Both the position numbers and the translations under genes were made by a program. Below are positions 8,022 to 16,842 of a stretch of DNA of 40,901 nucleotides, piece by piece. This stretch comes from Bacteroidaceae bacterium (GTDB lineage: Bacteria; Bacteroidota; Bacteroidia; Bacteroidales; Bacteroidaceae), in the NCBI GenBank assembly GCA_024693505.1, contig JAILKU010000157.1, positions 1-40,901 of the forward strand. The letters are read 5' to 3'. Under the pieces are notes generated by a model, which searched no databases, was not told the DNA's origin, and saw nothing but the letters and a program-made list of their open reading frames with translations. Within the stretch, counting starts at the first letter, position 1. Each line of letters starts with the position of its first letter.

Positions 8022-9641
8022 TCAGTTCACGCCCGAGCTGCTCGACAGGTTACTGCCCTTCTGGCTCTTCCGCGTAGCCTTCAGGTTGCCGAAGAAGTAA
8101 TAGTAGGGATAGTATCCCTTGAACCTCGGGAACAGCTCGCGGGCATAGCGGGGACGATCCTTCAGGTAGGGCTGCACCGACTTCATGTAGGCATCCAGCC
8201 TCGGCTCGCGCAGGTTCAGGCCTGTGAAGCCATTCTCTATGCCCTCCTGCTTATTGCGGCAGAGGAGTATGCCGTCGGCAAAGTTGTCGGGCGGCGTAGT
8301 TCCGCGGATGGGATTCAGCCGCATCATGAAGTCGGGCATCACCTTCGTGTACAGGCACACCGCCAGGCTATTGTACAGCGCATTCATGCTGCGGCCCTCG
8401 ACCAGCGCCAGGTTGTAGCCCATGAACGTAGGCTGCTGATACTGATTCTCGAAGGAGTCGTGGATGGGCTCGGTCAGCCGGATCTTAGCCATCTCGACGT
8501 CAGCATTCACCAGGTCCGGCTTATTCACCATCGCACCGTACTTCTTGCAGAAGCCTCCCTCGAAGGGCACATCGCGGAGGATGCGCAGGTACTTTCTGGC
8601 CAGTTCCCATTCGCTGCGCATCAGCGCGCACTTCGTCATCAGCTGCAGCAGGCGCACCGTGGGTCCCGTCATCACCATCTGCTCCATGCAGGCATGGTAA
8701 CTGGTCTCGATGAGACCGGCATGATAGCTGCCCTCGGGTATGTACATGCCGCTGGCGTTGTTGGCGTGCCAATCCATGCCATGCACGTGAAGGGTATCGT
8801 AGTCGAGGCGTATGTCGTACAGCCGCGTAGCCACCTGGTCGGTATGCACGAGTGCCATGGCGTAGTAGGCTGCCATGGGACGGTTGCTCATGTCGGCATT
8901 GTCGCGCGCCACGCGCTGTATCGTCTCCCAGTCCTGCACGTATTGGGCATCCATCAGCCGGCAAACGACGCGCACCTCGGCCCGCCGCCACTCGTTGTAA
9001 CCCATCACGCACAGCATGCCCGCCACGATGACCAGCAGCTGGACGCGGTTCTGCCAGGGCGTCTCGTCGCCTGGGATGCGTACGATCGCGGGTGCCGGCT
9101 TGCGGCTGAAGCTCCGGATGATGACCGCCCAGATAGAGAGCACCAGGACAATAATGAAGGGTATGCCGAGGATGCGTCCTGTCTCCGCCTCGAAGAAGAT
9201 GTCAAGGCCGTGGTATGTCACGACTGCCATGTAGGCTATCGCCGGCAGGTACTGCACCCATCGCCAGCGCGGCCGCAGCCGCATGGCATAACCCAGCAGC
9301 CAGCTTCCCATCGACAGCAGGAAGGCCATCAGCAGGGCACCGGCCCATGGGAAGCGGAACAGTTGCAGGAGCATACGGCCTACATACCACAGCGAACCGA
9401 AGCTGCGGCTCAGCAGGAACTCCATCTCGCCAGGACTCGACACCCAGAAACTATACTCACGGCAGATGCGGAACACATGCCCGAAGTACACGGCGGCCCA
9501 CAACCACACGAACAGGAAGAGCAGAGGAATCACGGGCAGTATGACCGGTTTGCGCGGTTCACTCGAGCTCTTGTCCTCGGGACGGGCCGTGCGTACACCT
9601 GCCGCCACGACCTTCTTGGGGTTACTCTTTTGCTTACTCAT
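8022..9641 (-). CDS. Polytopic membrane protein, possibly DUF6057 family
   Basis: This 539-residue protein starts with a basic cytoplasmic segment (MSKQKSNPKK). About five membrane segments follow in the first ~220 residues: PVILPVIPLLFLFVWLWAAV, FPWAGALLMAFLLSMGSWLL, YLPAIAYMAVVTYHG, IPFIIVLVLSIWAVII and VQLLVIVAGMLCVMGY. A soluble domain of about 310 residues comes next; it is helical in character and may be TPR-like, and is probably periplasmic. Length and layout resemble the Bacteroidales family I recall as DUF6057, but I cannot confirm this. It is the first gene of a pair with the CxxCH propeller protein. A TAACTTTG -7-like element lies at 9667-9674. Function unknown. Confidence 0.75.
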   Translation of the reverse strand: MSKQKSNPKKVVAAGVRTARPEDKSSSEPRKPVILPVIPLLFLFVWLWAAVYFGHVFRICREYSFWVSSPGEMEFLLSRSFGSLWYVGRMLLQLFRFPWAGALLMAFLLSMGSWLLGYAMRLRPRWRWVQYLPAIAYMAVVTYHGLDIFFEAETGRILGIPFIIVLVLSIWAVIIRSFSRKPAPAIVRIPGDETPWQNRVQLLVIVAGMLCVMGYNEWRRAEVRVVCRLMDAQYVQDWETIQRVARDNADMSNRPMAAYYAMALVHTDQVATRLYDIRLDYDTLHVHGMDWHANNASGMYIPEGSYHAGLIETSYHACMEQMVMTGPTVRLLQLMTKCALMRSEWELARKYLRILRDVPFEGGFCKKYGAMVNKPDLVNADVEMAKIRLTEPIHDSFENQYQQPTFMGYNLALVEGRSMNALYNSLAVCLYTKVMPDFMMRLNPIRGTTPPDNFADGILLCRNKQEGIENGFTGLNLREPRLDAYMKSVQPYLKDRPRYARELFPRFKGYYPYYYFFGNLKATRKSQKGSNLSSSSGVN

Positions 9642-9666
9642 AATGTGACATTCGTTATTTGGGGCA

Positions 9667-9674
9667 CAAAGTTA
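9667..9674 (-). promoter_or_regulatory. Possible -7 element for the membrane/propeller pair
   Basis: The minus strand reads TAACTTTG, which fits TAnnTTTG, about 25 bp before the start at 9641. No good TTTG lies 19-20 bp further upstream. The rest of the gap 9675-9862 shows no gene. Confidence 0.45.
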
Positions 9675-9862
9675 CGGTATTTTTTTCATTCTCCACGGAT
9701 AATCACGGATATATTTTCGCTATAAGTCCTTTTCCTACACTATCGGGAGACATTTATGGCACATCCGGGATGGCCGGTTCCGTTTTCCGCGCCGCGCGGA
9801 GGACTGACGGGGATGCTGTTCCGCCGGATATCACGATACCATTCATGCTGTCTGGCACGGCA

Positions 9863-12187
9863 TCATTCCTCTATGCCGAATCCTTCGTTCGGGCTGCTGC
9901 CCATGAACAGCTCCAGCTTGCCCCCGGCCGTAATATCGGAAAAGTCCAGCCAGCAACGGTTGTAGGGCTTACCGTTCAGCATTGCCCGCTGTATGTATCG
10001 GTTCTCAGGGCTGTTGTCATGCGCCTGTATGGTGAACACTCCACCTGAATAGTAATCCGGATCCAGACGGAACGCTACGCTGTCGAACAACGGGCTGGTA
10101 ATCTCCATCCGCGTATCGCCTGGACAGTATGAATACAAGCCCGCAGCCGCCAACACATACCAGGCAGACATCTGTCCTACGTCCTCGTTACCTACAAGAC
10201 CCTCTACCCTGTTGGCATAGGCCTTCTGGCATATACGGCGCGTCCATTCCTGCGTCTTCCACGGCTGGCAAAGCCTGTTGAAGAGGAAGGGCACGCCGTG
10301 CACCGGCTCGTTGGCGTGATTGTAGTACTGGTTCCAGAGGAAATTGTCGGGTGTATGGTCGAAGAAGGCGTTCAGGTCGTCGAGCACCTTGTCGCGCCCG
10401 CCCATCAGCTCCGTCATGCCTGCCACATCCTGCGGCACGAACCATCCTTGCTGATACGGATTGCACTCTATGCAGCCGTACCATTCCCGAGTGCGTGCAT
10501 CCTCCGGCCAGCTCTCCCATGCTCCGTCTGCCTGACGAGGACGGAACCATCCCTTCTCCTGGTCGAACACATTGCGATATGCCTGCCCCTTGTCGATGAG
10601 CTTCTGAGCATCTGCCCGCCCCAAGGCAGAGCCGAGCTGCCCTGCGCACCAGTCGGCATAGGCAATCTCCAAGGTCCGCGAGATGGATTGTCCGCCCGGA
10701 GTATAGCCAAGCGGGCCGTTGCCCTGCTGTTCCGAAGTCCTTACGGCTATGTCATAAGCCCGCTCTGCGTCAAAGGTACGGATGCCCTTCACGTAGGCAT
10801 CTGCTATGACGGACAAGGCGGGGTTGCCTATCATGCAGCCGCTATATGCATTCAGGAACTCCCAGCGCTCGTAGTAGCCCTTCCCGCTCTCATCGGCAAG
10901 CGTCACCAGCGAGTTAATCATATCGCTGACCATTCGGGGATTCACAAGGCACTGCAGGGGGAACTGGCTGCGGAAGACGTCCCATCCGCTGAATATGGTA
11001 CGCTTATTATACTTTCCTTCGCCATGGTGCACCTGGTAGTCGCCCCCTATGTATCGTCCGTCAACATCGGCGTACAGGCGCGGGTCGATCATCGTGTGGA
11101 AGAGTGCGGTATAGAAGATGGTCTTCTCATCCTCCGACCCGCCTGACACCTTCACCCTGCCGAGCTCCTCGTTCCAGCGTTCCCTGGCCTTCCTGCGAGC
11201 CTTGTCAAAGTCCAGCGCAGCCGCCTCGGCCTCGTAGTTCTTCCTCGCGCCGTCCATATCCACAAAGGAGATGCCGACCTTCATCTCCACAGCCTCGCCT
11301 GAAGCTGTAGGGAACTCGGTGAAGAAACCTATGTGCCGCCCCTGCATGCTATGCCCGCCCATGGTGAAGGGTGCCTGAGCCACCAGCTGCTGGTACGGCC
11401 GGCTGGTAACACTCTCGCGGTGGCGATCCATACTGTCGGGTATGGCGGCGCTCCAGAAGCCATACGACTCCAGAGGCCGGCTCAACGTAGCGTAGAAGTG
11501 TACGGTATAGCGTGCCTGTCCGGCACCGTCGCCCCATCCTCCACCTTCCGGCAGGCAGCGCATCCAACCCCTAATCGTACAGGAATCCACTACCTCTACA
11601 TACTCCTCGGAGGCGGTACCTCCCACACGCCTTGCCAAGTCAACCTGTATGCGCGAGCGGTCGTTCTCTGGGAACGTGAAGCGAAGCAGGCCGCAATGTG
11701 GAGTTGCCGTACACTCCGCCAGGATGTCGTAGTCGGTAAGGCGAACTGAGTAGTACCCTGCCTGAGCCGTCTCGCTTGCCTTGTCATAGGCAGAGCGATA
11801 GCCCTTCAGCGCATCATCCCCCTCGCGCCCTGCGATCGTCTGCAACTCGCCGCCGGCCGTAGGCATCACCAGGAAGTTACCAAGGTCGCCATACCAACCC
11901 ACGCCGCTCATCTGCGTCATGGCAAAGCCCTCCAGCGTCTGGTGCTCGTAGCTATAGCCCGATCCGTTGTCGCCTCCCGTGATGGTGTTGGGACTTACCT
12001 GTACCATTCCGAACGGCGTAGCGGCTCCTGGGAAGGTCTTCCCCAACCCATGATATGCGCCGGCAGCATTGATGTTCGTACTGGCTCCGATGAAGGGGTT
12101 GACGTAATCCGCCAGCTCTTTCTCGGGTTGCATGCATGCGGCAAAAGCAAAGGCCGCCAGGGCAAAAAACATTTTTTCTTTAACCAT
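9863..12187 (-). CDS. GH92 alpha-mannosidase, lipoprotein
   Basis: The 774-residue product begins with a lipoprotein signal (LAAFAFAAC, lipid Cys at 18), placing it in the outer membrane or periplasm. The N-terminal part has family signatures VNPFIGAS, GKTFPGAATPFGMVQVSP and YEHQTLEGFAMTQMSGVG. The (alpha/alpha)6 catalytic part contains WDVFRSQFPL, a glutamate in CIECNPYQQGWFVPQDV that fits the general-acid position, and GNEDVGQMSAWYVLAAAGLY, the family's calcium/water-activating segment. GH92 enzymes are calcium-dependent exo-alpha-mannosidases that trim N-glycans or mannans. It is second in an operon 29 bp after a GH38-like gene, so the pair should act on mannose-rich glycans. No SusC/SusD genes are present in the window. 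Linkage specificity cannot be read from sequence alone. Confidence 0.93.
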   Translation of the reverse strand: MVKEKMFFALAAFAFAACMQPEKELADYVNPFIGASTNINAAGAYHGLGKTFPGAATPFGMVQVSPNTITGGDNGSGYSYEHQTLEGFAMTQMSGVGWYGDLGNFLVMPTAGGELQTIAGREGDDALKGYRSAYDKASETAQAGYYSVRLTDYDILAECTATPHCGLLRFTFPENDRSRIQVDLARRVGGTASEEYVEVVDSCTIRGWMRCLPEGGGWGDGAGQARYTVHFYATLSRPLESYGFWSAAIPDSMDRHRESVTSRPYQQLVAQAPFTMGGHSMQGRHIGFFTEFPTASGEAVEMKVGISFVDMDGARKNYEAEAAALDFDKARRKARERWNEELGRVKVSGGSEDEKTIFYTALFHTMIDPRLYADVDGRYIGGDYQVHHGEGKYNKRTIFSGWDVFRSQFPLQCLVNPRMVSDMINSLVTLADESGKGYYERWEFLNAYSGCMIGNPALSVIADAYVKGIRTFDAERAYDIAVRTSEQQGNGPLGYTPGGQSISRTLEIAYADWCAGQLGSALGRADAQKLIDKGQAYRNVFDQEKGWFRPRQADGAWESWPEDARTREWYGCIECNPYQQGWFVPQDVAGMTELMGGRDKVLDDLNAFFDHTPDNFLWNQYYNHANEPVHGVPFLFNRLCQPWKTQEWTRRICQKAYANRVEGLVGNEDVGQMSAWYVLAAAGLYSYCPGDTRMEITSPLFDSVAFRLDPDYYSGGVFTIQAHDNSPENRYIQRAMLNGKPYNRCWLDFSDITAGGKLELFMGSSPNEGFGIEE

Positions 12188-12216
12188 ATCTCTTTTTTGT
12201 TATAATAGTTTGAATC

Positions 12217-14664
12217 TCATTTCCTTTTCCATTTCACCTGATAGGTACCAAGACCGAACCTTGGCAAGGCGGGATTTAGCTCTGTGCGACCTGCTTTCCT
12301 ATGTGGACGGGATGTTATGTTCCGTAGCGGCTCTCCGTTCAGGTTCACCTCCACGACGTCCTGCGCTTCTCCTGCCAGCGTTATGACTTGTTCGCCGTCT
12401 TTTCCGCCGGCATTGAAAACGCGGAAAGTGAGCTTGTCCTTCTCCATCGTGACGGCACTCAGTTCAAGGCCTTCGCCACAGCGGATAAAACTATGTTCCT
12501 GGGTTGAACCGTCGCTATCCATTAAGACAGGGATAAGGGGTTCTTGCCAATCTTGTGCCCATGCCTGGATATGTGCCTGATTCCACTCTCCCCTGTGAGG
12601 CATCAGGGCATAGTGGATCTCCGTATGCCCGTTCACCTGGTATTCCTTTCCCCATAGGCCAGGTCCTGCATACTGCACCGTGAGCCCCATTGGGAAATCT
12701 TGTCCGTAGGAATAAGACGTGGTGTGGTCGGTGAATAAGGCCAGCCCTCCCTTCCCGTCGCTCAGGTCGAGCCAGTGCAGCACGACGTTGTGGCGAATGG
12801 AATCCCAGCGGTTGAAGAACGTCTCCGCCTGCTGACTCTGGCAGACATCGAACGGAGCGTCCTTGAATAATTGCGGACGGCTGAGACGGGTGGGGAAAAG
12901 CAGGTTCAGCATATAACGGGTGTCGTAGAAACTGCGCCGCCGCATGGGCCATCCTTCCTGCGTGGGTTCGCCTATCTGAAGGTCGCCGTCCCAGTCGATA
13001 TGCAGACGGACATCTATCAGGGGGCTACCCTTCTTCAGGGTGATGGTTTTGCGGAAGGGGTTGCCGGCTATGGTGCCGCTGACGAGCAGACGCTGGCAAG
13101 CCTGATTCCGGCTGATCCAACGGGCTGTGGCTTTATTCTCGGTCGAGGAACAGAATCGTCCCTCACCGCGGAAATAGCCTCTCAGTTCGCCTATTGAGAA
13201 AAGCCCGTTTGCAGGGGCAAACTCCATTCCGTCGCCTTCCTTTAGATGGAGTTTGCGTACCACCCCACCCCGTTCGAGGTCGAGCTCAATGCGCATCAGG
13301 TCGTTCTCCAGCAGAGCCGTGGCGTCAGTAGGGAATTGAGTGGCGGTTGCTGACTCCACCGTCTCGGACGGGAGGGGATATTCTGCATATCCGAAGGCCG
13401 GAACTTTGGCCTCAATATCCACCTTCCGTTCACCAGGAAGCGGAATGCTGACCCATTCCAGGCGATCATGCCCTGTCGTATTATAGATGCGTACTTTCTT
13501 GGGATGAAGTGCCGAGATGCCGATGGCTTCGCGGCGCATACTGTCGGAAATGCTGAGGCTCTGCGGAATCCACACATTAGTTATATAATGAGCCCAGCTG
13601 CGACGCCTCCTAAGCGTGTTAAGCGGTACGATCCATGAGTCATGGTGCTGGCTCAGCAGGAGGGTGCGCCAGGCTTCCTCCATACGGCTTGTGGAAATGC
13701 CGTGCCCGTCGAGAGCTGCCATTGCACACAGCTTCTCCGTCTGCACCAGATGGTTCTCGGCACAACGGACTTTCTGGGCAATGATTTGCAGGACGTGCGT
13801 CCCCCACATAAGCGCCGGCCGGACATCTTCCTGGTGGAAAGGCCTCTCCTTGAGCTTGACCTGAGGGAGGAAACGGTCGAAGTAGTCGCGCCAAAGCGTA
13901 TAGGCAGAACGGTTTCTGCGCCCTGTTCCCATCCAGGGGCCGCCCTTCCATCCCGCATCCTGCAGACACATGCCAACAGGGTTTTCAATGCCTGCCTCTG
14001 CACAGGCTTTCAGGTATTCAGGCGAGTTCTTCCAGGCGATGGTTTGCCAGACGCTACTGTCCTGAAGCGCCTCGCAGTCGTAGCGCGGCACACAGGGGAG
14101 CGCCGAGCCGTCTGGCCCTATCAGGCGGATAAACTGTCCTCCCATCGGCGCCATATAGCCTCCCCAGCAGGTATCGGGGCACTTCAGGGAGATATAGCGG
14201 AATCCCAGCTGCTTGAGCACGGTGGGCAGGCAGCTGGTGAAGCAGGGTTCCTCGCTGGAGTAGCTTAGGAACTGCACATCGGGGAAATGCTCTCGCCATT
14301 TCTTCATCCCCGTCTGGAACTGGCGGATGATGCTCTCTCCGCTTATGTTATACAGGTAGGGTTGGGCGTAGGTCGGGTTCACCACCTCCACCTGTGGCCC
14401 TGCAACCACCTTGCGGAAGCGTTCGTATGTCTCGGGCGTCAGGCTTCGCACGCTGTCCCACGTCTCTGGTTCCAGCTCCAAATTGATGCGCCACTGGGGG
14501 TGTGCCTCCAGCTGGTCAACCATAAAGTCGGTGTACCAGGTCAGGGGGTAGTGACCATACACACCGCCATGAAAGCCGTCAATAAAACTGGAGCACCCGT
14601 CTTGAGCGCAGGCAGGTCGGACAACCAGGGCCGGCAGGATGAGTATAAACAGGAGCCATCTCAT
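12217..14664 (-). CDS. GH38-like alpha-mannosidase, secreted
   Basis: This 815-residue protein has a signal peptide (LLFILILPALVVRPACAQ). GH38 features are an N-terminal barrel-like region with ESIIRQFQTGMKKWREHFPD, a middle domain with AWRTLLLSQHHDSW (the QHHD element of the family), and a long beta-rich C-terminal domain from ~residue 400. Typical GH38 enzymes have an HxD zinc site at the start and a WxIDPFGHS nucleophile block. Here the corresponding positions read DGFHGGVYGHY and LSYSSEEPCFTSCLP. It is therefore a divergent clade, and its mechanism is uncertain. It is first in the operon with GH92, and its own promoter is visible (14675-14706). An alternative view is a non-catalytic or differently specific GH38 relative. 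Confidence 0.75.
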   Translation of the reverse strand: MRWLLFILILPALVVRPACAQDGCSSFIDGFHGGVYGHYPLTWYTDFMVDQLEAHPQWRINLELEPETWDSVRSLTPETYERFRKVVAGPQVEVVNPTYAQPYLYNISGESIIRQFQTGMKKWREHFPDVQFLSYSSEEPCFTSCLPTVLKQLGFRYISLKCPDTCWGGYMAPMGGQFIRLIGPDGSALPCVPRYDCEALQDSSVWQTIAWKNSPEYLKACAEAGIENPVGMCLQDAGWKGGPWMGTGRRNRSAYTLWRDYFDRFLPQVKLKERPFHQEDVRPALMWGTHVLQIIAQKVRCAENHLVQTEKLCAMAALDGHGISTSRMEEAWRTLLLSQHHDSWIVPLNTLRRRRSWAHYITNVWIPQSLSISDSMRREAIGISALHPKKVRIYNTTGHDRLEWVSIPLPGERKVDIEAKVPAFGYAEYPLPSETVESATATQFPTDATALLENDLMRIELDLERGGVVRKLHLKEGDGMEFAPANGLFSIGELRGYFRGEGRFCSSTENKATARWISRNQACQRLLVSGTIAGNPFRKTITLKKGSPLIDVRLHIDWDGDLQIGEPTQEGWPMRRRSFYDTRYMLNLLFPTRLSRPQLFKDAPFDVCQSQQAETFFNRWDSIRHNVVLHWLDLSDGKGGLALFTDHTTSYSYGQDFPMGLTVQYAGPGLWGKEYQVNGHTEIHYALMPHRGEWNQAHIQAWAQDWQEPLIPVLMDSDGSTQEHSFIRCGEGLELSAVTMEKDKLTFRVFNAGGKDGEQVITLAGEAQDVVEVNLNGEPLRNITSRPHRKAGRTELNPALPRFGLGTYQVKWKRK

Positions 14665-14674
14665 TTTCGGGGGA

Positions 14675-14706
14675 TAAAGTTACACACTTTTCCAGAAACA
14701 GCCAAA
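14675..14706 (-). promoter_or_regulatory. Promoter of the GH38-GH92 operon
   Basis: On the minus strand TTTG (14703-14706) and TAACTTTA (14675-14682) are 20 bp apart, as in the Bacteroidetes housekeeping promoter with one mismatch in the -7 element. The -7 box ends only 10 bp before the ATG at 14664, which implies a leader of a few nucleotides. Confidence 0.65.
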
Positions 14707-14723
14707 ATAAGTTGGGATTTTAT

Positions 14724-14754
14724 TTTGTCCTGCACCGGTTTTTTACTATCTTTG
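14724..14754 (+). promoter_or_regulatory. Promoter of the methyltransferase-like gene
   Basis: TTTG (14724-14727) and TATCTTTG (14747-14754) are separated by 19 bp, a full match to the Bacteroidetes consensus. The ATG follows 9 bp after the -7 box, so the transcript should be nearly leaderless. The promoter is divergent from the GH38 promoter; the two -33 elements lie about 20 bp apart. Confidence 0.75.
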
Positions 14755-14763
14755 TCCCCTGGA

Positions 14764-15291
14764 ATGAGGAAGATAGGCAGTATTCCGGTTTGGATTAGAC
14801 GCTTCCGCCATAGACAGGGCTATGGTGTTCATTCTCCTTTCGCTTTTCATTTCCTGCAAGATATTGTTTACGAGAAAGCCCCCTACTATGCCTATCGGGA
14901 ACTGGACAGCCACCTGGTGTGGAGCCAGCGCCTGCGTCAGCGGCGTGGCCTCCGGCTGCTTTTCCGCCTCTCCAACTATGCCCAGCCTCATCGTCTCCTC
15001 TTGCCGCAAGGCACAGCCTTAGAGGCACTATATCTCCAGGAGGGATGTCGCAGCGCCCGGCTTTGCCAGGAAGCGACAGGCGCAGACAGGACGCTCTGCT
15101 ATCTGAAGCGCCCTGATGAGGACGTGCTGAATGCGCTCAACAACGACTCCGTGCTCGTCCTGGACGACCTGCACCACAACCGCCAGTGGTTCCGCGACTT
15201 AAAGGCCGTGGTGAAGTTCGACCTCTACGATCTGGGCATAGCCTTCTTCAACCCGAAATACAATGAACAGTATTACATCGTGAATTTTTGA
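14764..15291 (+). CDS. Short, degenerate SAM-methyltransferase-like protein
   Basis: The 175-residue product starts at the only sensible ATG (14764), just after a consensus promoter; the frame is open further upstream but overlaps the GH38 gene. The beginning (RHRQGYGVHSPFAFHFLQDIVYE) and end (VLVLDDLHHNRQWFRDLK, then YDLGIAFFNPKYNEQYYIVNF) match a Bacteroidetes class I methyltransferase family usually around 240 residues. The middle is shortened. The segment that should carry the glycine-rich SAM loop reads LLFRLSNYAQPHRLLLPQGT and lacks the GxG pattern. SAM binding is therefore doubtful, and it may be a decaying or repurposed copy. The next gene (adenosyltransferase) follows after 49 bp of tandem repeat. 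Confidence 0.7.
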   Translation: MRKIGSIPVWIRRFRHRQGYGVHSPFAFHFLQDIVYEKAPYYAYRELDSHLVWSQRLRQRRGLRLLFRLSNYAQPHRLLLPQGTALEALYLQEGCRSARLCQEATGADRTLCYLKRPDEDVLNALNNDSVLVLDDLHHNRQWFRDLKAVVKFDLYDLGIAFFNPKYNEQYYIVNF

Positions 15292-15338
15292 ACCTTGAAC
15301 CCTTAAACCCTTGAACCTTTAAACCCTTAAACCTTCAA
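15292..15338 (+). repeat. 8-nt tandem repeat (ACCCTTAA-like), six units
   Basis: Six tandem units of the form ACCYTTRA fill the gap between the two genes: a 7-nt first unit at 15292-15298, then 8-nt units starting at 15299, 15307, 15315, 15323 and 15331. The adenosyltransferase ATG follows 2 bp later, so the array forms its whole apparent leader. Confidence 0.85.
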
Positions 15339-15340
15339 CA

Positions 15341-15907
15341 ATGAAAAAAAGCAACGTCTATACTCGAACAGGAGATCAGGGCCTGACCAGCTTGGTCGGC
15401 GGAACCCGCGTACCCAAGAACTGTACAAGGCTCGAAGCCTACGGCACCATCGACGAGCTGAACAGCCAGCTGGGGTTGCTGCTTACCTATCTGACGGACG
15501 AAACCGACCGGCAGAGGCTCATCCGATGCCAATGCGACCTCTTCTCCATTGGCAGCATGCTGGCAACCGAACCTGACAGCAAGCGCACACCCATCAAAGT
15601 CATCACGCCAGAGGATGTGGAAGAGCTTGAACACGCCATCGACCAAGCTGCCGACGGACTTCCCGGCTGGAGGGGCTTCACCCTGCCTGGGGGCAGCCAG
15701 GGAGCGGCCGTCGCCCATGTCTGCCGTACCGTTTGCCGACGCGCCGAGCGCCGCATATATGCCCTCTGCCAGGAGGCTCCTGTCGATGCCCAGGTGACGG
15801 CCTACGTAAACCGCCTGAGCGACTATCTCTACGTGCTGGCATGCAGGATAAATCATCTGGAAGGCAGGGAGGAGATTCTCTGGGCGAAGCGCACCCCTGC
15901 AAAGTGA
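15341..15907 (+). CDS. Cob(I)alamin adenosyltransferase, PduO type
   Basis: This 188-residue cytoplasmic enzyme should transfer the 5'-deoxyadenosyl group of ATP to cob(I)alamin, giving coenzyme B12. Family marks are the N-terminal ATP-binding stretch [15 protein letters not shown], the segment [17 protein letters not shown], the helix with [16 protein letters not shown] and the terminal [15 protein letters not shown]. Length is normal. It makes the cofactor for enzymes such as methylmalonyl-CoA mutase, used by Bacteroidales in succinate/propionate metabolism; none of these is in the window. It lies 49 bp after the methyltransferase-like gene, probably in one transcript, and converges with the CDF gene across 19 bp. 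The start has no Shine-Dalgarno. Confidence 0.95.
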   Translation: MKKSNVYTRTGDQGLTSLVGGTRVPKNCTRLEAYGTIDELNSQLGLLLTYLTDETDRQRLIRCQCDLFSIGSMLATEPDSKRTPIKVITPEDVEELEHAIDQAADGLPGWRGFTLPGGSQGAAVAHVCRTVCRRAERRIYALCQEAPVDAQVTAYVNRLSDYLYVLACRINHLEGREEILWAKRTPAK

Positions 15908-15926
15908 AACTGACAGCAGGTAAGCC

Positions 15927-16811
15927 CTATTTCGTCGGCTCCATGTGGATGCTTGTGTGCGTAGCCGGCCCGAAGCGCTCCTTCAGCTTCCGCTCGATAG
16001 CCGAGGCGCAGTTGTGAGCCTCGCGCAACGGCATGTTACCGTCCATACGGACATGAGCCTCTATGGCTATCCGGTTACCGATGCGGCGCGTGCGCAGATT
16101 GTGCGGCTCCGTTATGCCTGGGAAGGAGTCGATGATAGCGGCTATCTCCTGCTCCATCCCCTCGGGCAGAGAGCTTTCCGTCAGCTCGTCAACACTTGCC
16201 TTCAGCAAGTCGTAAGCCACCTTCATCAGCATCAGCCCCACCAGAATGGAGGCAACGGGATCGAGCACCGTCCAGCGGCTGCCCAGCAGGATGGCTCCGC
16301 CGATGCCCGCAGCCGCGCCTATGGACGACAGGGCATCGCTGCGATGATGCCAGGCATTAGCCACCAGGGCCTGCGACTCGAGCGCCTTGCCGCGACTTAC
16401 GGTATAGCGAAACAGTACTTCCTTCACCAAGATGGAGAGCAACGCCGCCCATAGCGCCAGCATGCCAGGGGCCTCCAGCGTTGCGCCCTGCGCCCAACGC
16501 ACCACCTTCAGCACGGCGGCCACGATAATGCCCACAGCTGCCACAACGAGTGCCAGGCCTATGATGAACGTGGCAAACGTCTCGAACTTGCCGTGCCCAT
16601 AGTCGTGCGACTGATCCTGCGGCTTGGCGCTCAAACGGACAAAGACAAGCACGACGAGGTCGGTGATGAAGTCCGAGAGCGAGTGTATGGCATCGGCCAT
16701 CATAGCCGAACTGTGTCCGAGGACAGCTGCCACGAACTTAAAGGTCAGCAGCGCCATGTTTCCCACGCTGCCCGCCAGCGTTACCTTGTATATTTCCTGT
16801 TCTCTTGTCAT
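15927..16811 (-). CDS. Cation diffusion facilitator (CDF) metal exporter
   Basis: The 294-residue protein has the six-helix CDF layout followed by a cytoplasmic C-terminal domain. Metal-site motifs are HSLSD (His43-Asp47) in helix 2 and HHRSD (His155-Asp159) in helix 5; HxxxD at both places is usual for zinc-transporting CDFs. HDYGHGKFE follows helix 2 as in FieF-like members. The C-terminal part (DSFPGITEPHNLRTRRIGN, then IEAHVRMDG) is the ferredoxin-like sensor domain. It most likely exports Zn2+ or a similar divalent ion from the cytoplasm in exchange for protons. It stands alone on this strand, with a promoter at 16843-16874. The substrate is inferred from motifs only. Confidence 0.93.
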   Translation of the reverse strand: MTREQEIYKVTLAGSVGNMALLTFKFVAAVLGHSSAMMADAIHSLSDFITDLVVLVFVRLSAKPQDQSHDYGHGKFETFATFIIGLALVVAAVGIIVAAVLKVVRWAQGATLEAPGMLALWAALLSILVKEVLFRYTVSRGKALESQALVANAWHHRSDALSSIGAAAGIGGAILLGSRWTVLDPVASILVGLMLMKVAYDLLKASVDELTESSLPEGMEQEIAAIIDSFPGITEPHNLRTRRIGNRIAIEAHVRMDGNMPLREAHNCASAIERKLKERFGPATHTSIHMEPTK

Positions 16812-16842
16812 TTAAACGGCTTCCGATTGCTCTAAGAGAGCG

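Noticed and set aside
14287..14763. N-terminal extension of the methyltransferase-like gene
   Set aside because: The extension overlaps the GH38 gene on the other strand and lies upstream of the promoter at 14724-14754. The family start fits ATG 14764.
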